A stretch of DNA of 58,666 bases from Paralcaligenes ureilyticus (GCF_004346225.1 NZ_SMAJ01000021.1:1-58666); one strand, 5' to 3'. Positions 17,736 through 27,597 are shown, numbered from the stretch's first letter. The notes: generated from the letters alone by a model not told the origin. Program-made: numbers and translations.

Positions 17736-18800
17736 ATGGCCATACATTCCGATAAGCTCTCCAGCGCCCCTCAGACCGAACGCATCGTCGCCGCGCAAAG
17801 CGCCTCGCCTAATGAAGAGTCGGTCGAGCGCGCCTTGCGGCCGCGCGCATTCCACGAATATATCGGCCAGCAGCGTGTACGCGAGCAGCTTGAAATCTTT
17901 ATCGCAGCCGCCAGAAACCGTAGCGAAGCACTGGATCATGTCTTGCTGTTCGGGCCGCCGGGCCTGGGCAAAACCACCCTGGCCCATATTATTGCCAATG
18001 AAATGGGCGTGCAGATGCGCCAGACGTCGGGCCCCGTGCTCGAGCGGGCCGGCGACCTGGCGGCATTGCTGACCAATCTCGAAAAAAACGATGTACTCTT
18101 CATCGACGAAATCCATCGCCTGTCGCCGGTCGTGGAAGAAATTCTCTATCCGGCCCTCGAGGATTTTCAGATCGACATCCTGATCGGCGAAGGGCCTTCG
18201 GCGCGCAGCGTCAAGATCGATCTGCAGCCGTTTACCCTGGTGGGCGCGACCACGCGCGCGGGCATGTTGACCAACCCCTTGCGCGATCGCTTCGGCATCG
18301 TCTCGCGCCTGGAGTTCTACAGCGCCGAAGATCTCATGCATATTGTGGCGCGCAGCGCCCATCTGCTTAACGCCGGCCTGACGGAAGAGGGCGCCATCGA
18401 AATCGCCAAACGCGCCCGCGGCACGCCGCGCATCGCCAACCGCCTGTTGCGCCGCGTACGCGATTATGCCGAGGTCAAATCAGATGGCAGGATCGACGCG
18501 TCGATAGCGGCGGCGGCGCTGGCCATGCTGGAGGTGGATCCACAAGGCCTGGACCTGATGGATCGCAAATTGCTCGAAGCCATTATTCATAAATTCGACG
18601 GCGGCCCGGTAGGGGTCGACAGCCTGGCCGCGGCCATAGGCGAAGAGCGCGACACCATCGAAGACGTGATCGAGCCCTATCTCATCCAGCAAGGCTATTT
18701 GCAGCGCACCTCGCGGGGCCGAATCGCCACGCAGACCACGTGGCGGCATCTGGGCCTGACGCCGCCCAGCGCGGCCGACAGTGCCGAGCTATTCGTCTGA
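17736..18800 (+). CDS. ruvB: Holliday junction DNA helicase RuvB
   Basis: The 354-residue AAA+ motor drives branch migration with RuvA. Walker A is GPPGLGKTT, Walker B is FIDEIHRL, sensor 1 is GATTRAG, and the C-terminal winged helix ends the chain ([13 protein letters not shown]). I start it at the ATG at 17736 (MAIHSDK). The frame is open for 39 more codons upstream, but those residues translate REP repeat DNA. Confidence 0.96.
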   Translation: MAIHSDKLSSAPQTERIVAAQSASPNEESVERALRPRAFHEYIGQQRVREQLEIFIAAARNRSEALDHVLLFGPPGLGKTTLAHIIANEMGVQMRQTSGPVLERAGDLAALLTNLEKNDVLFIDEIHRLSPVVEEILYPALEDFQIDILIGEGPSARSVKIDLQPFTLVGATTRAGMLTNPLRDRFGIVSRLEFYSAEDLMHIVARSAHLLNAGLTEEGAIEIAKRARGTPRIANRLLRRVRDYAEVKSDGRIDASIAAAALAMLEVDPQGLDLMDRKLLEAIIHKFDGGPVGVDSLAAAIGEERDTIEDVIEPYLIQQGYLQRTSRGRIATQTTWRHLGLTPPSAADSAELFV

Positions 18801-18807
18801 CGCGCTA

Positions 18808-20634
18808 TCAGGCATCCACCCGGCGCAAGAGATCTTCGCCGTAGGCCTCGAGCTTGCGCGCCCCGACTCCGCTGATATGGCTTAATTCGTCGAGCGACGT
18901 GGGGCATTGCAACGCAATCTCGCGCAGGGTCGCATCGTGAAAGATGACGTAGGCAGGCACGCCGTGGCCGCGAGCCACGTCGGCGCGCCAGACGCGCAAC
19001 GCCTCAAAGCGCTGCTGAGCGGCCGCTGGAAGCACGATTTCAGCCTCTTTGCGCCGTGCCGCCGTTGAACGGCCGGTGCGCGCCTGTTTCTCGGATTCGC
19101 GCCTGAGCATCAGGGTCTTCTCGCCCTTGAGCACTTCCCGGCTGGCGCTGGTCAACGCCAGGGTGCCGTAGCCTTCATGATCGATCGCCAGCAGGCTTTG
19201 CGCCAGCAGCTGACGCAAGACGCCGCGCCAGGCCTGATCGGACAGATCGGCGCCTACCCCGAACACCGACAACGTCTGGTGGTCGTATTGCTTGATGCGT
19301 TCGGTCGTCTTGCCGCGCACGATATCGATGAGGTGCCCGGCCCCGAAACGCTGGCCGCGCTCGCGCCACAGGCGGTACACCGTGGACAGGATTTTCTGCG
19401 CGGCGACCGTGCCATCCCAGGCCTGGGGCGGCTCCAGGCAGGTATCGCAATTGCCGCAAGGCTCTATGGTCTGATCGAAATATGCCAACAGGCGCTGGCG
19501 CCGGCACGATACCGTCTCGCACAGTCCCAGCATGGCATCGAGCTGGGCTCCCAGGCGGCGCCTGAACAGATCATCGCCGGCCGACCCGTCGATCATGCGC
19601 CGCAATTGCACCACGTCTTGCAGGCCGTACGCCAGCCACGCCGTTGCGGGCAGGCCGTCACGCCCTGCGCGGCCGGTTTCCTGGTAATAGCCTTCCACCG
19701 ACTTGGGTAAATCGATGTGAGCGACAAAACGCACATCGGGCTTGTTGATACCCATTCCAAAGGCGATGGTAGCCACGATGACCCGCCCGTCCTCACGCAG
19801 GAAGCGGGCCTGATTGTCGGCCCGCACCGTGGCGCTCAGGCCCGCATGATAGGGCAGGGCGGCGATGCCGTGCTGGCATAGAAAGTCGGCAGTCTCTTCA
19901 ACCCTGGCACGCGACAGGGCGTAAACAATGCCGCAGTCGCCAGGATATTCCGTTTGTATGAAATGCAAAAGCTGGCGCTTGACTTCGGCCTTTTCAATAA
20001 TGCGATAACGTATATTGGGCCGATCGAAGCTGGACACAAAATGCCGCGCGCCATCCAGGTTCAGGCGGTGTGCGATTTCGCGGCGCGTCACGGTCGTGGC
20101 GGTTGCGGTCAGGGCAATGCGGGGAACCTGCGGCCAGCGCTCCGACAAAATCGACAGTTCGAGATACTCGGGGCGGAAGTCATGCCCCCATTGCGACACG
20201 CAGTGCGCTTCGTCGATGGCAAAAAGAGCGATCGTGCCCCGTTCTAGCAGATCCAGGCAGCGCTCGGTCAGCAAGCGCTCGGGCGCCACATAGAGCAGAT
20301 CCAGCTGGCCCGTCAAAAATGCCTGCTCCACCTCGCGGGCCGTGTGCCAATCCTGCGTCGAATTCAGAAAAGCGGCGCGCACGCCCAATTCGGTGAGGGC
20401 ATCGACCTGATCCTGCATCAAGGCAATAAGGGGCGATACCACCACCCCGGTGCCCGCCCTGATCAAGGCCGGGATCTGGTAGCACAGCGACTTTCCTCCG
20501 CCCGTGGGCATTAGGACCAGCGCGTCGCCGCCGCCCACCACATGCTCGATGATCGCCTGCTGGTCGCCACGGAAAGATTCATAACCGAAGACGGATTGCA
20601 AAGTATCGAGTATGGTTTTTTCGGCAGCAGACAT
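18808..20634 (-). CDS. recQ: ATP-dependent DNA helicase RecQ
   Basis: The 608-residue SF2 helicase has Walker [12 protein letters not shown], the DEAH box [19 protein letters not shown], motif [20 protein letters not shown]...[10 protein letters not shown], the zinc-binding cysteines of the RQC domain ([23 protein letters not shown]) and a C-terminal HRDC domain (about 525-608). This is the full bacterial RecQ layout. It converges with ruvB with only 7 bp between the stops. Confidence 0.96.
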   Translation of the reverse strand: MSAAEKTILDTLQSVFGYESFRGDQQAIIEHVVGGGDALVLMPTGGGKSLCYQIPALIRAGTGVVVSPLIALMQDQVDALTELGVRAAFLNSTQDWHTAREVEQAFLTGQLDLLYVAPERLLTERCLDLLERGTIALFAIDEAHCVSQWGHDFRPEYLELSILSERWPQVPRIALTATATTVTRREIAHRLNLDGARHFVSSFDRPNIRYRIIEKAEVKRQLLHFIQTEYPGDCGIVYALSRARVEETADFLCQHGIAALPYHAGLSATVRADNQARFLREDGRVIVATIAFGMGINKPDVRFVAHIDLPKSVEGYYQETGRAGRDGLPATAWLAYGLQDVVQLRRMIDGSAGDDLFRRRLGAQLDAMLGLCETVSCRRQRLLAYFDQTIEPCGNCDTCLEPPQAWDGTVAAQKILSTVYRLWRERGQRFGAGHLIDIVRGKTTERIKQYDHQTLSVFGVGADLSDQAWRGVLRQLLAQSLLAIDHEGYGTLALTSASREVLKGEKTLMLRRESEKQARTGRSTAARRKEAEIVLPAAAQQRFEALRVWRADVARGHGVPAYVIFHDATLREIALQCPTSLDELSHISGVGARKLEAYGEDLLRRVDA

Positions 20635-20774
20635 TCAACGGTCAGAAGATAAATGGAAAGGGCCGGCCGGATGTTTTGGAAACATCGGCGCGGGAACGGT
20701 ATTTTAGCCGTCATGCTACACCGCGCGGGCACAGCTTGCGCAGGTGGCAGGGCTTGTATGTCCAGCAGGGCTTT

Positions 20775-20805
20775 TGTAGCGCCACCCACAAGGGGTGGCG
20801 CTACA
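20775..20805. repeat. Fully symmetrical REP-type hairpin
   Basis: A perfect dyad: TGTAGC head, stem GCCACCC, loop ACAAG, stem GGGTGGC, then GCTACA, so the GTAG head appears on both strands. It lies 6 bp downstream of the outer-membrane protein gene's stop and could serve as its transcript end. Confidence 0.85.
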
Positions 20806-20811
20806 CGCGGA

Positions 20812-21978
20812 TCAATTGATCGGGATGGAAAAATGCAGGCCTACGTCGTAATCGCCGCCGATCCTTTCATGATCGGCCTTCAGCGCCACCCGTAAATTGG
20901 GGCTCAGCCAGAATTGCTGGCTTAGTCCAATATATTGTTTCGACGGCCCCAGCGCCGTGTCGACCGTTTCGTAAGTGCCGCTGATATCGCCCCAGCGCCC
21001 CGTTGGCCACGTTGCCGCCCAGCGATTGCTGGTCTGTCCGCCATCCACCGAATAATCGCGATACCGGCTCAAATCGGCAAAGCCGCCGCTGCGCTGCTCG
21101 TTGGTCCATGACAGCTTCAGTGTATCGAGAACGCTTGCTTCGTAGCCTACCTGGTAGCGCCAGCCATGCTGCATATCCTGGCTTGCCTTGGCAACCCCTG
21201 CTTTCCAGACACCCCAGTTGCGGGTATCGTAGGTTCCGCCTACGCCCAGCGTATCCATCGCCGGTGCCCATTCGACCTGGGATTCCAGTGTCAACTGCGG
21301 GCTCCAGCCGTAACGCAGCACTGAGCTGCTGGCCGCCGGCCCGTACGTCAGACCGCCTTCGGACGTGCTGGGCGAGTAGTCCAGCGCGCCCACCATCGCC
21401 GAGTATTGCCATTGGCCCACCGCCGCGTTGCCCTTGGATAGCTGGTCAGAAAGCTGCACGCCGCCCAATCGGGCAGAGTTGCCCCACTGCGGGGCGGCAG
21501 CCAGATCATTGCCCAAGGTCAGGCCCACGCCGTTGGGGCGGGTGTAGCGCCAGTTATGGGTGCCCAGCGTCCAGTGCTCGTTGCCGGCCGAATCGCCTCC
21601 ACCAGGGTCATCCTGCGCAAGGACATCGACCCCCATGGGTCGCCAGGCGCCGGGCGCATACAAAGGCAAGTGCTTGCGCCAAGCTCCCTCCAGATCGATA
21701 TCCGGGGTCGTTGACGAGCTCGGGTCGGGTGCGGTGCCGGCGACGGGAGTGGTGGACGCCGGGTCATCAGCGGCTCCCGCGGGCGGCAAGGGCTGCGGCG
21801 GTTCCACGGCAATATTGGGTACCGAATACAAGCGGACCGGAGCCAGATCGCTTAGCGAGGGCCCGCCATCATCAACCGGGGCGGCGCCCGGACCCTCTTG
21901 CGCCCGAGCCAGAATCGCCCAACAACTCAGCAACCCCAATCCGATTATTGCCTTGATGCCTAAACTATTTATTGCCAT
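20812..21978 (-). CDS. Predicted secreted outer-membrane beta-barrel protein
   Basis: The 388-residue product has a signal peptide (MAINSLGIKAIIGLGLLSCWAILARA, cleavage near ARA-QE). A proline- and alanine-rich linker follows (to about 90), and then alternating hydrophobic/polar strands typical of a beta-barrel. The last strand ends with an aromatic-poor DVGLHFSIPIN. Strand wording such as RYGWSPQLTLESQVEWAP recalls the barrel of fimbrial ushers, but the usher plug and periplasmic domains are absent. No partner genes for fimbriae are nearby. Function unknown; the barrel call is an inference from composition. Confidence 0.6.
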   Translation of the reverse strand: MAINSLGIKAIIGLGLLSCWAILARAQEGPGAAPVDDGGPSLSDLAPVRLYSVPNIAVEPPQPLPPAGAADDPASTTPVAGTAPDPSSSTTPDIDLEGAWRKHLPLYAPGAWRPMGVDVLAQDDPGGGDSAGNEHWTLGTHNWRYTRPNGVGLTLGNDLAAAPQWGNSARLGGVQLSDQLSKGNAAVGQWQYSAMVGALDYSPSTSEGGLTYGPAASSSVLRYGWSPQLTLESQVEWAPAMDTLGVGGTYDTRNWGVWKAGVAKASQDMQHGWRYQVGYEASVLDTLKLSWTNEQRSGGFADLSRYRDYSVDGGQTSNRWAATWPTGRWGDISGTYETVDTALGPSKQYIGLSQQFWLSPNLRVALKADHERIGGDYDVGLHFSIPIN

Positions 21979-22069
21979 GACTGTTCACCACAAACTGCAT
22001 CCCAAAATCATCATACCTTGATAGGCCGATGATGGCACCCGTTGGCCATCGAGGCCGTATCTTGCATGG

Positions 22070-22142
22070 ATGACAGGCACAAGGCCTGTCGCTACGTGAT
22101 TCACCGGCAGGTACTTGTAGCGGCAGCCCTTGTGGCTGCCAT
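22070..22142. repeat. Inverted pair of REP-type hairpins
   Basis: Minus copy at 22070-22095 (stem GACAGGC/GCCTGTC) and plus copy at 22116-22142 (GGCAGCC/GGCTGCC). They lie between the barrel gene and the riboswitch promoter. Confidence 0.85.
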
Positions 22143-22189
22143 CTCGCCAAAAAATTGCTCGATAATCTGCTAGAATTCACGCTCTTTCC

Positions 22190-22374
22190 GTCATTGGGGA
22201 GTAGCTATTTTCGGGCATTGTCCGGGAAGCTTGCGTCAACATACTTGGTGATTCGTTCGCCATGGCGCAAGCGGCGTTGGGTGTCAGTCCTGCGCCATGC
22301 GAGACCTTTGGCCGCGATGCGTCGTCCTGCCGGGCGTTGCGTATCGTCGCGCCATGGTTATCGCTACGCCCGGC
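22190..22374 (+). promoter_or_regulatory. yybP-ykoY-type manganese riboswitch and expression platform
   Basis: Two conserved loop sequences of this aptamer are present: GGGGAGTAGC at 22196-22205 and GAGACC at 22301-22306. Between them are the GTCAACATACT stretch and a perfect 8-bp stem ATGGCGCA (22262-22269) with TGCGCCAT (22291-22298), directly before the second loop. A TAGAAT -10 box at 22171-22176 sits at the right distance upstream. Downstream, GCCGGGCG (22329-22336) can pair with CGCCCGGC (22367-22374) just before the start codon, a likely switching stem. The class binds Mn2+ and usually turns on exporters. Identification is from remembered consensus; a covariance-model scan would confirm it. 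Confidence 0.82.
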
Positions 22375-22384
22375 CCCGATTGTC

Positions 22385-23389
22385 ATGCCGCTTGCTCTCT
22401 TCCTCTTTCTCTTTTCCGCCGTGGCGATCTACGCCGCCTGTGAGTTCTTCGTCAATGGCGTGGAATGGGTGGGCTACCGCCTGAATCTGGGCGCGACCGC
22501 TGTGGGCACTCTGTTGGCGGCGTTTGGCACGGCACTGCCTGAAAGTGCCGTCACCTTTGTTGCCGTGGTGTTTGGAAGTACGCCCGGGCAAAAAGATATT
22601 GGCGTAGGGGCCGCATTGGGCGGGCCGCTGGTGTTGGCGACGCTGGCCTACGCGGTCGTGGGGCTGGCCGTCTGGCGTCGATCCGGGCGGGCAGGGGGCG
22701 ATCGGCGCGTCATGGCTGTGAATCAGCAGCGCCTGGCGCGCGATCAGGCCTGGTTCATGGCGATTTTCGTGGCCAAGGTGGCGCTGGGCGTGCTGGTCTT
22801 TAGCTGGAAGCCCTGGCTAGGACTGTTGTTTTTGCTGGCCTACGGCTGTTACGTCAAGCGTGAACTGGCCGTTTCCGAAGGCGCCGCCGATGCCCAGGCG
22901 TTGGAGCCGCTGAAATTGCGGCCGCACGATTCCAGCCCTGGCATGTCCTGGGCTCTTGTACAAACGCTGTTGGCGTTGCTGGTTATTGCGGTTGCGTCAC
23001 ATGTGTTTGTTCAGCAGATCGAGGCCATAGGCATTTGGGCCGGTGCGTCGCCGCATATCACGGCCCTGCTGCTCTCGCCGGTGGCCACCGAGTTGCCTGA
23101 AATCATGAACGCCCTGATATGGGTCAGGCAGGGCAAAGAGCGTCTGGCGCTGGCGAATATTTCGGGCGCCATGATGATACAGGCGACGATTCCCAGCTCG
23201 CTGGCGATCTTCATGACGCCCTGGCATCTGGATACACCCTTGCTGACGGCGGCCGCCATGACGATGCTGTCCATCGGCTTTTTGTGGATTTCATTGCGGC
23301 GCGGTGCGATGCGTGTGGCTCCGCTGGCCACGGTAGGGTTGGCGTATCTGGCCTTTATCGGGTTTGTCCTGGTGTATTTCGGTGTGTGA
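22385..23389 (+). CDS. Sodium/calcium-exchanger family antiporter, candidate manganese exporter
   Basis: The 334-residue membrane protein belongs to the CaCA superfamily. Two alpha-repeat signatures are visible: AAFGTALPESAVTF near residue 45 and SPVATELPEIMNAL near 230, each within hydrophobic helices. About ten membrane segments are expected. I use the ATG at 22385 (MPLALFLFLF); the longer open frame from 22262 would translate the riboswitch aptamer. The family normally exchanges Ca2+ for Na+ or H+, but the upstream manganese riboswitch suggests that Mn2+ export is its regulated task here. Confidence 0.88.
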   Translation: MPLALFLFLFSAVAIYAACEFFVNGVEWVGYRLNLGATAVGTLLAAFGTALPESAVTFVAVVFGSTPGQKDIGVGAALGGPLVLATLAYAVVGLAVWRRSGRAGGDRRVMAVNQQRLARDQAWFMAIFVAKVALGVLVFSWKPWLGLLFLLAYGCYVKRELAVSEGAADAQALEPLKLRPHDSSPGMSWALVQTLLALLVIAVASHVFVQQIEAIGIWAGASPHITALLLSPVATELPEIMNALIWVRQGKERLALANISGAMMIQATIPSSLAIFMTPWHLDTPLLTAAAMTMLSIGFLWISLRRGAMRVAPLATVGLAYLAFIGFVLVYFGV

Positions 23390-23451
23390 CGCACGATCGC
23401 AGCCGTTTGCCTTTCTCTATTACAATCAAGCTTTTACCGGATTTTTGGCTC

Positions 23452-24321
23452 ATGGATTTGCTGGCCTGGCTCACGCCCTGGGAGTTTTCTCCAACGTTGT
23501 TGCTACTGTTTTTTGTTGGCGGCGGTCTGTTTGTGCGTGGCACCCGGGTTCATCATGTAACCATCGTGCGGCAGGCTTTGTTCTGGCTGGGCCTCATTTT
23601 TTTATATTTGTCGCTGCACACCCGCATCGACTACTACGCCGAGCGCATGTTTTTTGTGCATCGCCTGCAGCATTTGGTGTTGCATCACTTTGGGCCCTTG
23701 CTCATCATGGGCGCCTACCCGGGGCAGGTCATGCGGGCCGGCCTGCCCTCGCGCTGGCGTTTTGCCCTACGCGACTTTCGCCGCACGCGCGTCGGCCATG
23801 GGCTTGAAACGCTGCTGACGCACAAGATTCTGGTCCCGTGTCTCTTTGTTTTCTTTGTCGTGATATGGCTGGTCCCCTCCATCCAGTTCTATTCCATGCT
23901 GGACTGGCGTCTTTATCGCTTCATGAACTGGTCGGTTGTGGCCAGCGGATTCATGTACTGGAACCTGATTCTCGATCGGCGGCCCAGCCCTCCGGCGGCC
24001 ATGTCTCCGGGCGGCCGCATCATTTCTCCGGTTCTCACCATGGCGCCGCAAATGCTGGTGGGAGCGATCATTACCTTTACCCAGCACGATATCTATCCAG
24101 TCTTCGCCTTGTGCGGCCGGGCTATTCCCAGTATATCGGCAGCCATGGATCAGACGCTTGGCGGCTTGACCATGTGGATTCCGGCCGGAATCATCGAAGT
24201 GTTTGGCTTGTTGTTTGCCTTGGGAACGTTGATGCGCCTGTCGTCCAAAGGGCGCTTGCCCAACAAGCGCGCGCGGATGCAGCAGGCGCAGCAGGCAAAA
24301 CAGGCCCCGCTGACGGTATAG
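23452..24321 (+). CDS. Cytochrome c oxidase assembly factor, CtaG (caa3 type) family
   Basis: The 289-residue product has seven or so membrane helices and the histidine-rich stretch FVHRLQHLVLHHFGPLL (about 66-82) of the caa3_CtaG family. This family is implicated in copper insertion into heme-copper oxidases in Gram-positives and is widespread but less studied in proteobacteria. The start at 23452 (MDLLAWLTPWEF) is chosen because the open frame upstream overlaps the antiporter gene in another frame. No strong ribosome site is seen. It lies 62 bp after the antiporter. Confidence 0.85.
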   Translation: MDLLAWLTPWEFSPTLLLLFFVGGGLFVRGTRVHHVTIVRQALFWLGLIFLYLSLHTRIDYYAERMFFVHRLQHLVLHHFGPLLIMGAYPGQVMRAGLPSRWRFALRDFRRTRVGHGLETLLTHKILVPCLFVFFVVIWLVPSIQFYSMLDWRLYRFMNWSVVASGFMYWNLILDRRPSPPAAMSPGGRIISPVLTMAPQMLVGAIITFTQHDIYPVFALCGRAIPSISAAMDQTLGGLTMWIPAGIIEVFGLLFALGTLMRLSSKGRLPNKRARMQQAQQAKQAPLTV

Positions 24322-24352
24322 GGGAATAGGCGGTGTTCATGGACATCATCGC

Positions 24353-25861
24353 GTGAACGGCGCTGCCAGGGTGTCCAGAACGTGCGGTTTCAGGCTGTGT
24401 TCGGCCGTCATGGCCGCAATCCTGAGTGTGCTGCCGTTGCACCTTCGTGCTCAGCCCATTGGCATTCCCAGCATGGGGGCTGCGTCCTCGGCCGAACTCT
24501 CGCCCGCGCTGGAACGGACTTTGGGCGACGCCATCATGGAGCAGGGGCGGCACGATTCAACCTATATCAACGACCCCGATCTCAATCAATACCTGACCGA
24601 TATGGGGCATAAATTGGTGGCCGGTGCGCCCGGCGGCCCTTGGCGCATTACCGTTTTTGGCGTGCGGGATCCGCAAATCAACGCGTTTGCCTTGCCCGGC
24701 GGGTATGTGGGGGTCAACAGCGGTTTGCTTGTGTCGGCACAAAACGAGTCCGAACTGGCATCGGTGCTGGCTCATGAAATTGGCCACGTAGTGTTGCGGC
24801 ATATTGCTCGCGGCATGACACAGCAAACCCAGAATAGCCACCTGATGCTGGTCTCGATGGCGGCAGCCCTGCTGGCTGCCATAGCGGGTAGCGGCGACCT
24901 GGCAATGGGCATGGCCACTTTCGGCCAGGCGGCCGCGGTGGATCGCCAGCTCGGGTTTTCGCGGCAGGCCGAACAGGAGGCCGATCGCACGGGCTTCGAC
25001 ATGCTGCGCCGCGCCGGCTACGACCCGCAGGGCATGGTGCAAATGTTTACCCTGTTGATGAGGCAGTCGGGCCTGAACGAAGGTGCCGGCGGCAACGCCT
25101 ACACCAGCAACCACCCCTTATCCATACAACGCTTGTCCGATATTGAAAACCGGGCGCGTGAATTGGCTCCGGTGCATCATCGCGATTCGGATACCTTTTG
25201 GTATTTGCGCGCCAAGCTGCGTGTAGTTCAGGCGCAAGACCGCCAGGCTCGTGAAGAGGCGTTGCGGCAACTGCGACAGGATGCCGGTTCTTTGACCGGC
25301 GTCCAGCGCTCGGCCGCCTGGTACGGGCTGGCCTATGCGGCCTGGAAAAATAACCGATTCGACCAGGCCGATACCGCCCTGCAAAAGGCTCGCGCAGACG
25401 GCATCGATTCGCCAGAGCTGGCGCGTCTGGCAATTCAACTGGCCAGCCAACGCGGCGATCTGAAATCCGCGCGCGCCCAGGCACAGGCCGCGGGGACGCG
25501 CTGGCCCGACAATCAGGCAGTGGCTTTGGCCAGGGTGGACGTTTTGCAAAAAGACGGGCACGACAAAGAAGCCATCCAGTTTCTGACCCAACGCATCGCC
25601 CAGTGGCCCGATCTCGCCACGTTGCATCAGCTGCAAGCGCAAAGCTACGAGCGCATCGGGGAAAAAGTGCAGGCGCGGCGCGCCATGGCCCAGTATTACA
25701 TACAGACCGGCGCCTTATCGACAGCGGTTGAACAACTGCAGCAAGCGCGCAGCTTATCGAACGACTTCTATACGCAGTCCGAACTCGATGCGCAAATTCG
25801 CGACATCAGGCGACGGCTGGACACCGAGCGCGAACTGCTGCAGCGTTTTAAACAGAAATAA
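24353..25861 (+). CDS. bepA: BepA-like periplasmic M48 metalloprotease with TPR domain
   Basis: The 502-residue product begins at GTG with a signal peptide (RVSRTCGFRLCSAVMAAILSVLPLHLRA, cleavage near residue 34). The M48 zinc site is HEIGH at 141-145, with the third ligand in EQEADRTGF near 207-211. The C-terminal 200 residues are tetratricopeptide repeats. Length and layout match E. coli BepA (YfgC), which chaperones and degrades outer-membrane proteins such as LptD during barrel assembly. An ATG at 24410 would truncate the signal peptide, so GTG is preferred. Confidence 0.9.
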   Translation: MNGAARVSRTCGFRLCSAVMAAILSVLPLHLRAQPIGIPSMGAASSAELSPALERTLGDAIMEQGRHDSTYINDPDLNQYLTDMGHKLVAGAPGGPWRITVFGVRDPQINAFALPGGYVGVNSGLLVSAQNESELASVLAHEIGHVVLRHIARGMTQQTQNSHLMLVSMAAALLAAIAGSGDLAMGMATFGQAAAVDRQLGFSRQAEQEADRTGFDMLRRAGYDPQGMVQMFTLLMRQSGLNEGAGGNAYTSNHPLSIQRLSDIENRARELAPVHHRDSDTFWYLRAKLRVVQAQDRQAREEALRQLRQDAGSLTGVQRSAAWYGLAYAAWKNNRFDQADTALQKARADGIDSPELARLAIQLASQRGDLKSARAQAQAAGTRWPDNQAVALARVDVLQKDGHDKEAIQFLTQRIAQWPDLATLHQLQAQSYERIGEKVQARRAMAQYYIQTGALSTAVEQLQQARSLSNDFYTQSELDAQIRDIRRRLDTERELLQRFKQK

Positions 25862-25862
25862 C

Positions 25863-26025
25863 GGGGCGGCCATGTGGCCGCCAGATCGTCGAGTGGCCGC
25901 AAGGGTCGCCCCACAAAAACGTATCCGTCGTTCATGTAGCGGCAGCCCTTGTGGCTGCCATCGGCGCTCTATAAGTACCGCCTCGGTTCTCAACGATTTT
26001 GGCAGCCACAAGGGCTGCCGCTACA
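25863..26025. repeat. REP-type hairpins: two clear, two degenerate
   Basis: Clear copies at 25935-25961 (plus) and 25999-26025 (minus) form an inverted pair with identical stem GGCAGCC/GGCTGCC and a 37-bp spacer. Degenerate relatives with GGCGGCC-type arms occur at 25863-25883 and about 25891-25917. Confidence 0.85.
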
Positions 26026-26132
26026 TGAACGACAATCACGCCAATCGGATTCAATGACGATTGCGCCAATGAATCCACCAACGGTCACGCCCACCAGAAT
26101 CAGCAACGACCCCCCAAACATCCACTACATGA

Positions 26133-26360
26133 GCATCGTGGCCGGTTAAGGTGGGGCGGGCGATTCGGGCACGCCGTGTGCAGGGCCGGCTTCGGGGATC
26201 CAAGGCGTGCGCTGTTTGAGCAAGCGTTTTGACCCGTCCAGTGGACGGGTCATCTTGCGAGTTCGCACGCCGCCCCGAAGCTGGTCCTGCGCGCGGGGAG
26301 TCATGGCGCAGCCATGACCGTGCACGTTCGAGCCCGACCTGCCTTAACCGGCCACGATGC
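26133..26360. repeat. 228-bp imperfect palindrome with nested hairpins
   Basis: The ends are a perfect 19-bp inverted repeat: GCATCGTGGCCGGTTAAGG at 26133-26151 and its reverse complement at 26342-26360. Inside, the arms continue to match imperfectly (GCTTCGGGG and GGCGTGCG on one side, their complements on the other). A perfect 9-bp hairpin GACCCGTCC-AGT-GGACGGGTC (26231-26251) lies near the centre, and a second hairpin GTCATGGC-GCA-GCCATGAC is at 26300-26318. No gene is visible in the whole gap 25862-26497. It may be a non-autonomous mobile element. Confidence 0.75.
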
Positions 26361-26452
26361 GGGGCTAGAAGGTTCTATAGCCAAGATAGGGTGACACAGA
26401 AAAATAATGCCATCCATCAAACGCCATTTACCGGAAATGCCACGTGCAGCGA

Positions 26453-26479
26453 ATGCCACCCACGAGGGGTGGCGCTACA
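26453..26479 (-). repeat. REP-type hairpin element
   Basis: Minus-strand copy with stem GCCACCC/GGGTGGC and a TGTAGC head, 19 bp before the stop of the hydrolase gene that follows. Confidence 0.82.
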
Positions 26480-26497
26480 GGGCGGCCGCTACACAAC

Positions 26498-27589
26498 TCA
26501 AATCCCCGCCTCGAAATAACGTGCAATGCGTTGTGGCAGCCAGCCTATATTTCCCGGAAACGGCCCGCTCACGAAGGCAGCGTGACCGCCTTCAGCCGGC
26601 TGGTGCAACAACACCTGGTCCGAGCACTCGTTCGAGCCCGGCAGCGACGGCTCCGGGACAAAAGGATCGTTGCGCGCATTGAGCACCAGCGTAGGCACAC
26701 CAATAGTCTTCAGGTGAGGCTTGCTCGACGCGCGCGACCAATAATCCAACGCATTTTTATACCCATGCATAGGCGCCGTATAGATATCGTCAAAATCATG
26801 CAGGCTTCTCGCCTGGCCCAGCCTGAACACATCAATGACGCCCGGAAAACGTCTGCTCTTTTCCAGCACCTTTTCCTTCATCGTCTTCAGGAAATACGGC
26901 GTATACACATAACGCCCGGCAAAAGTGTCCGTCAAAGCATGGCCGCTCGCCGTCAGATCCAGCGGCACCGAGATCGCCGCGCTCGCCGCCAGCCACCGGG
27001 AATCCACAGGATTCTCGCCCAGATACTTCAGCATGGCATTGCCTCCCAGCGACACGCCAACAGCGTGCCATTTCGCGTAAGGCGCGCGAGCGCGGACCGT
27101 ACGAAACATAAAATCCAGATCGGCCGAATCGCCCGAAAAATAGGCCCGTGCCATACGGTTCGAAAACCCCGAGCAGCTGCGAAAATGCGCAATGGCCACA
27201 ATCCAGCCGCGTGCCCTGAAATACTGCGCAATGGCTTGCGCATAATGGCTGCGGCTGCTGCCTTCCAGGCCATGAAACAAAACCAGTGCAGGCGTGTCGC
27301 GGGTCGCCGGCAAATTTTCCCAATCATCTTTCTGAATCCAGCGCCTTGCCGCCGTCCCGGCCAGTGCCGGGTCGGGCCTGACCGATTTCCCTTGTGCCGT
27401 TCGATCGGAGAACAGGCCCGGGCCAGCCCAGTCGAAATCGATAAAGTCGCCATCGGGCGTGTCGACCCGATCACGCACGAACGCTATCCGGTGGTACCGG
27501 GCGCCCAGGGCGCCAAACAGGGTTTGCGTATTGCGCCCGGGCAGCCATACCGGGTTGGAGCAGGGCGAGGAATCTATCTGTGCGGTCAA
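26498..27589 (-). CDS. YheT-family alpha/beta hydrolase
   Basis: The 363-residue product has the alpha/beta-hydrolase fold: oxyanion segment LFHGLEGSSRSHY (about 104-116), nucleophile elbow GVSLGGNAM, an aspartate in LVLNARNDPF and a histidine in EGGHAAF. The spacing and the GNTQTL-like start (PGRNTQTLFGAL) place it in the YheT/ABHD1-3 group, usually annotated as predicted esterases. Substrate is unknown. It reads in the same direction as the following small genes to 28288. Confidence 0.88.
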   Translation of the reverse strand: MTAQIDSSPCSNPVWLPGRNTQTLFGALGARYHRIAFVRDRVDTPDGDFIDFDWAGPGLFSDRTAQGKSVRPDPALAGTAARRWIQKDDWENLPATRDTPALVLFHGLEGSSRSHYAQAIAQYFRARGWIVAIAHFRSCSGFSNRMARAYFSGDSADLDFMFRTVRARAPYAKWHAVGVSLGGNAMLKYLGENPVDSRWLAASAAISVPLDLTASGHALTDTFAGRYVYTPYFLKTMKEKVLEKSRRFPGVIDVFRLGQARSLHDFDDIYTAPMHGYKNALDYWSRASSKPHLKTIGVPTLVLNARNDPFVPEPSLPGSNECSDQVLLHQPAEGGHAAFVSGPFPGNIGWLPQRIARYFEAGI

Positions 27590-27597
27590 AACAGTCT

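Noticed and set aside
22262-22384. Longer N-terminus for the cation antiporter starting at 22262
   Set aside because: These codons translate the riboswitch aptamer and its switching stem; the membrane protein begins naturally at the ATG at 22385.
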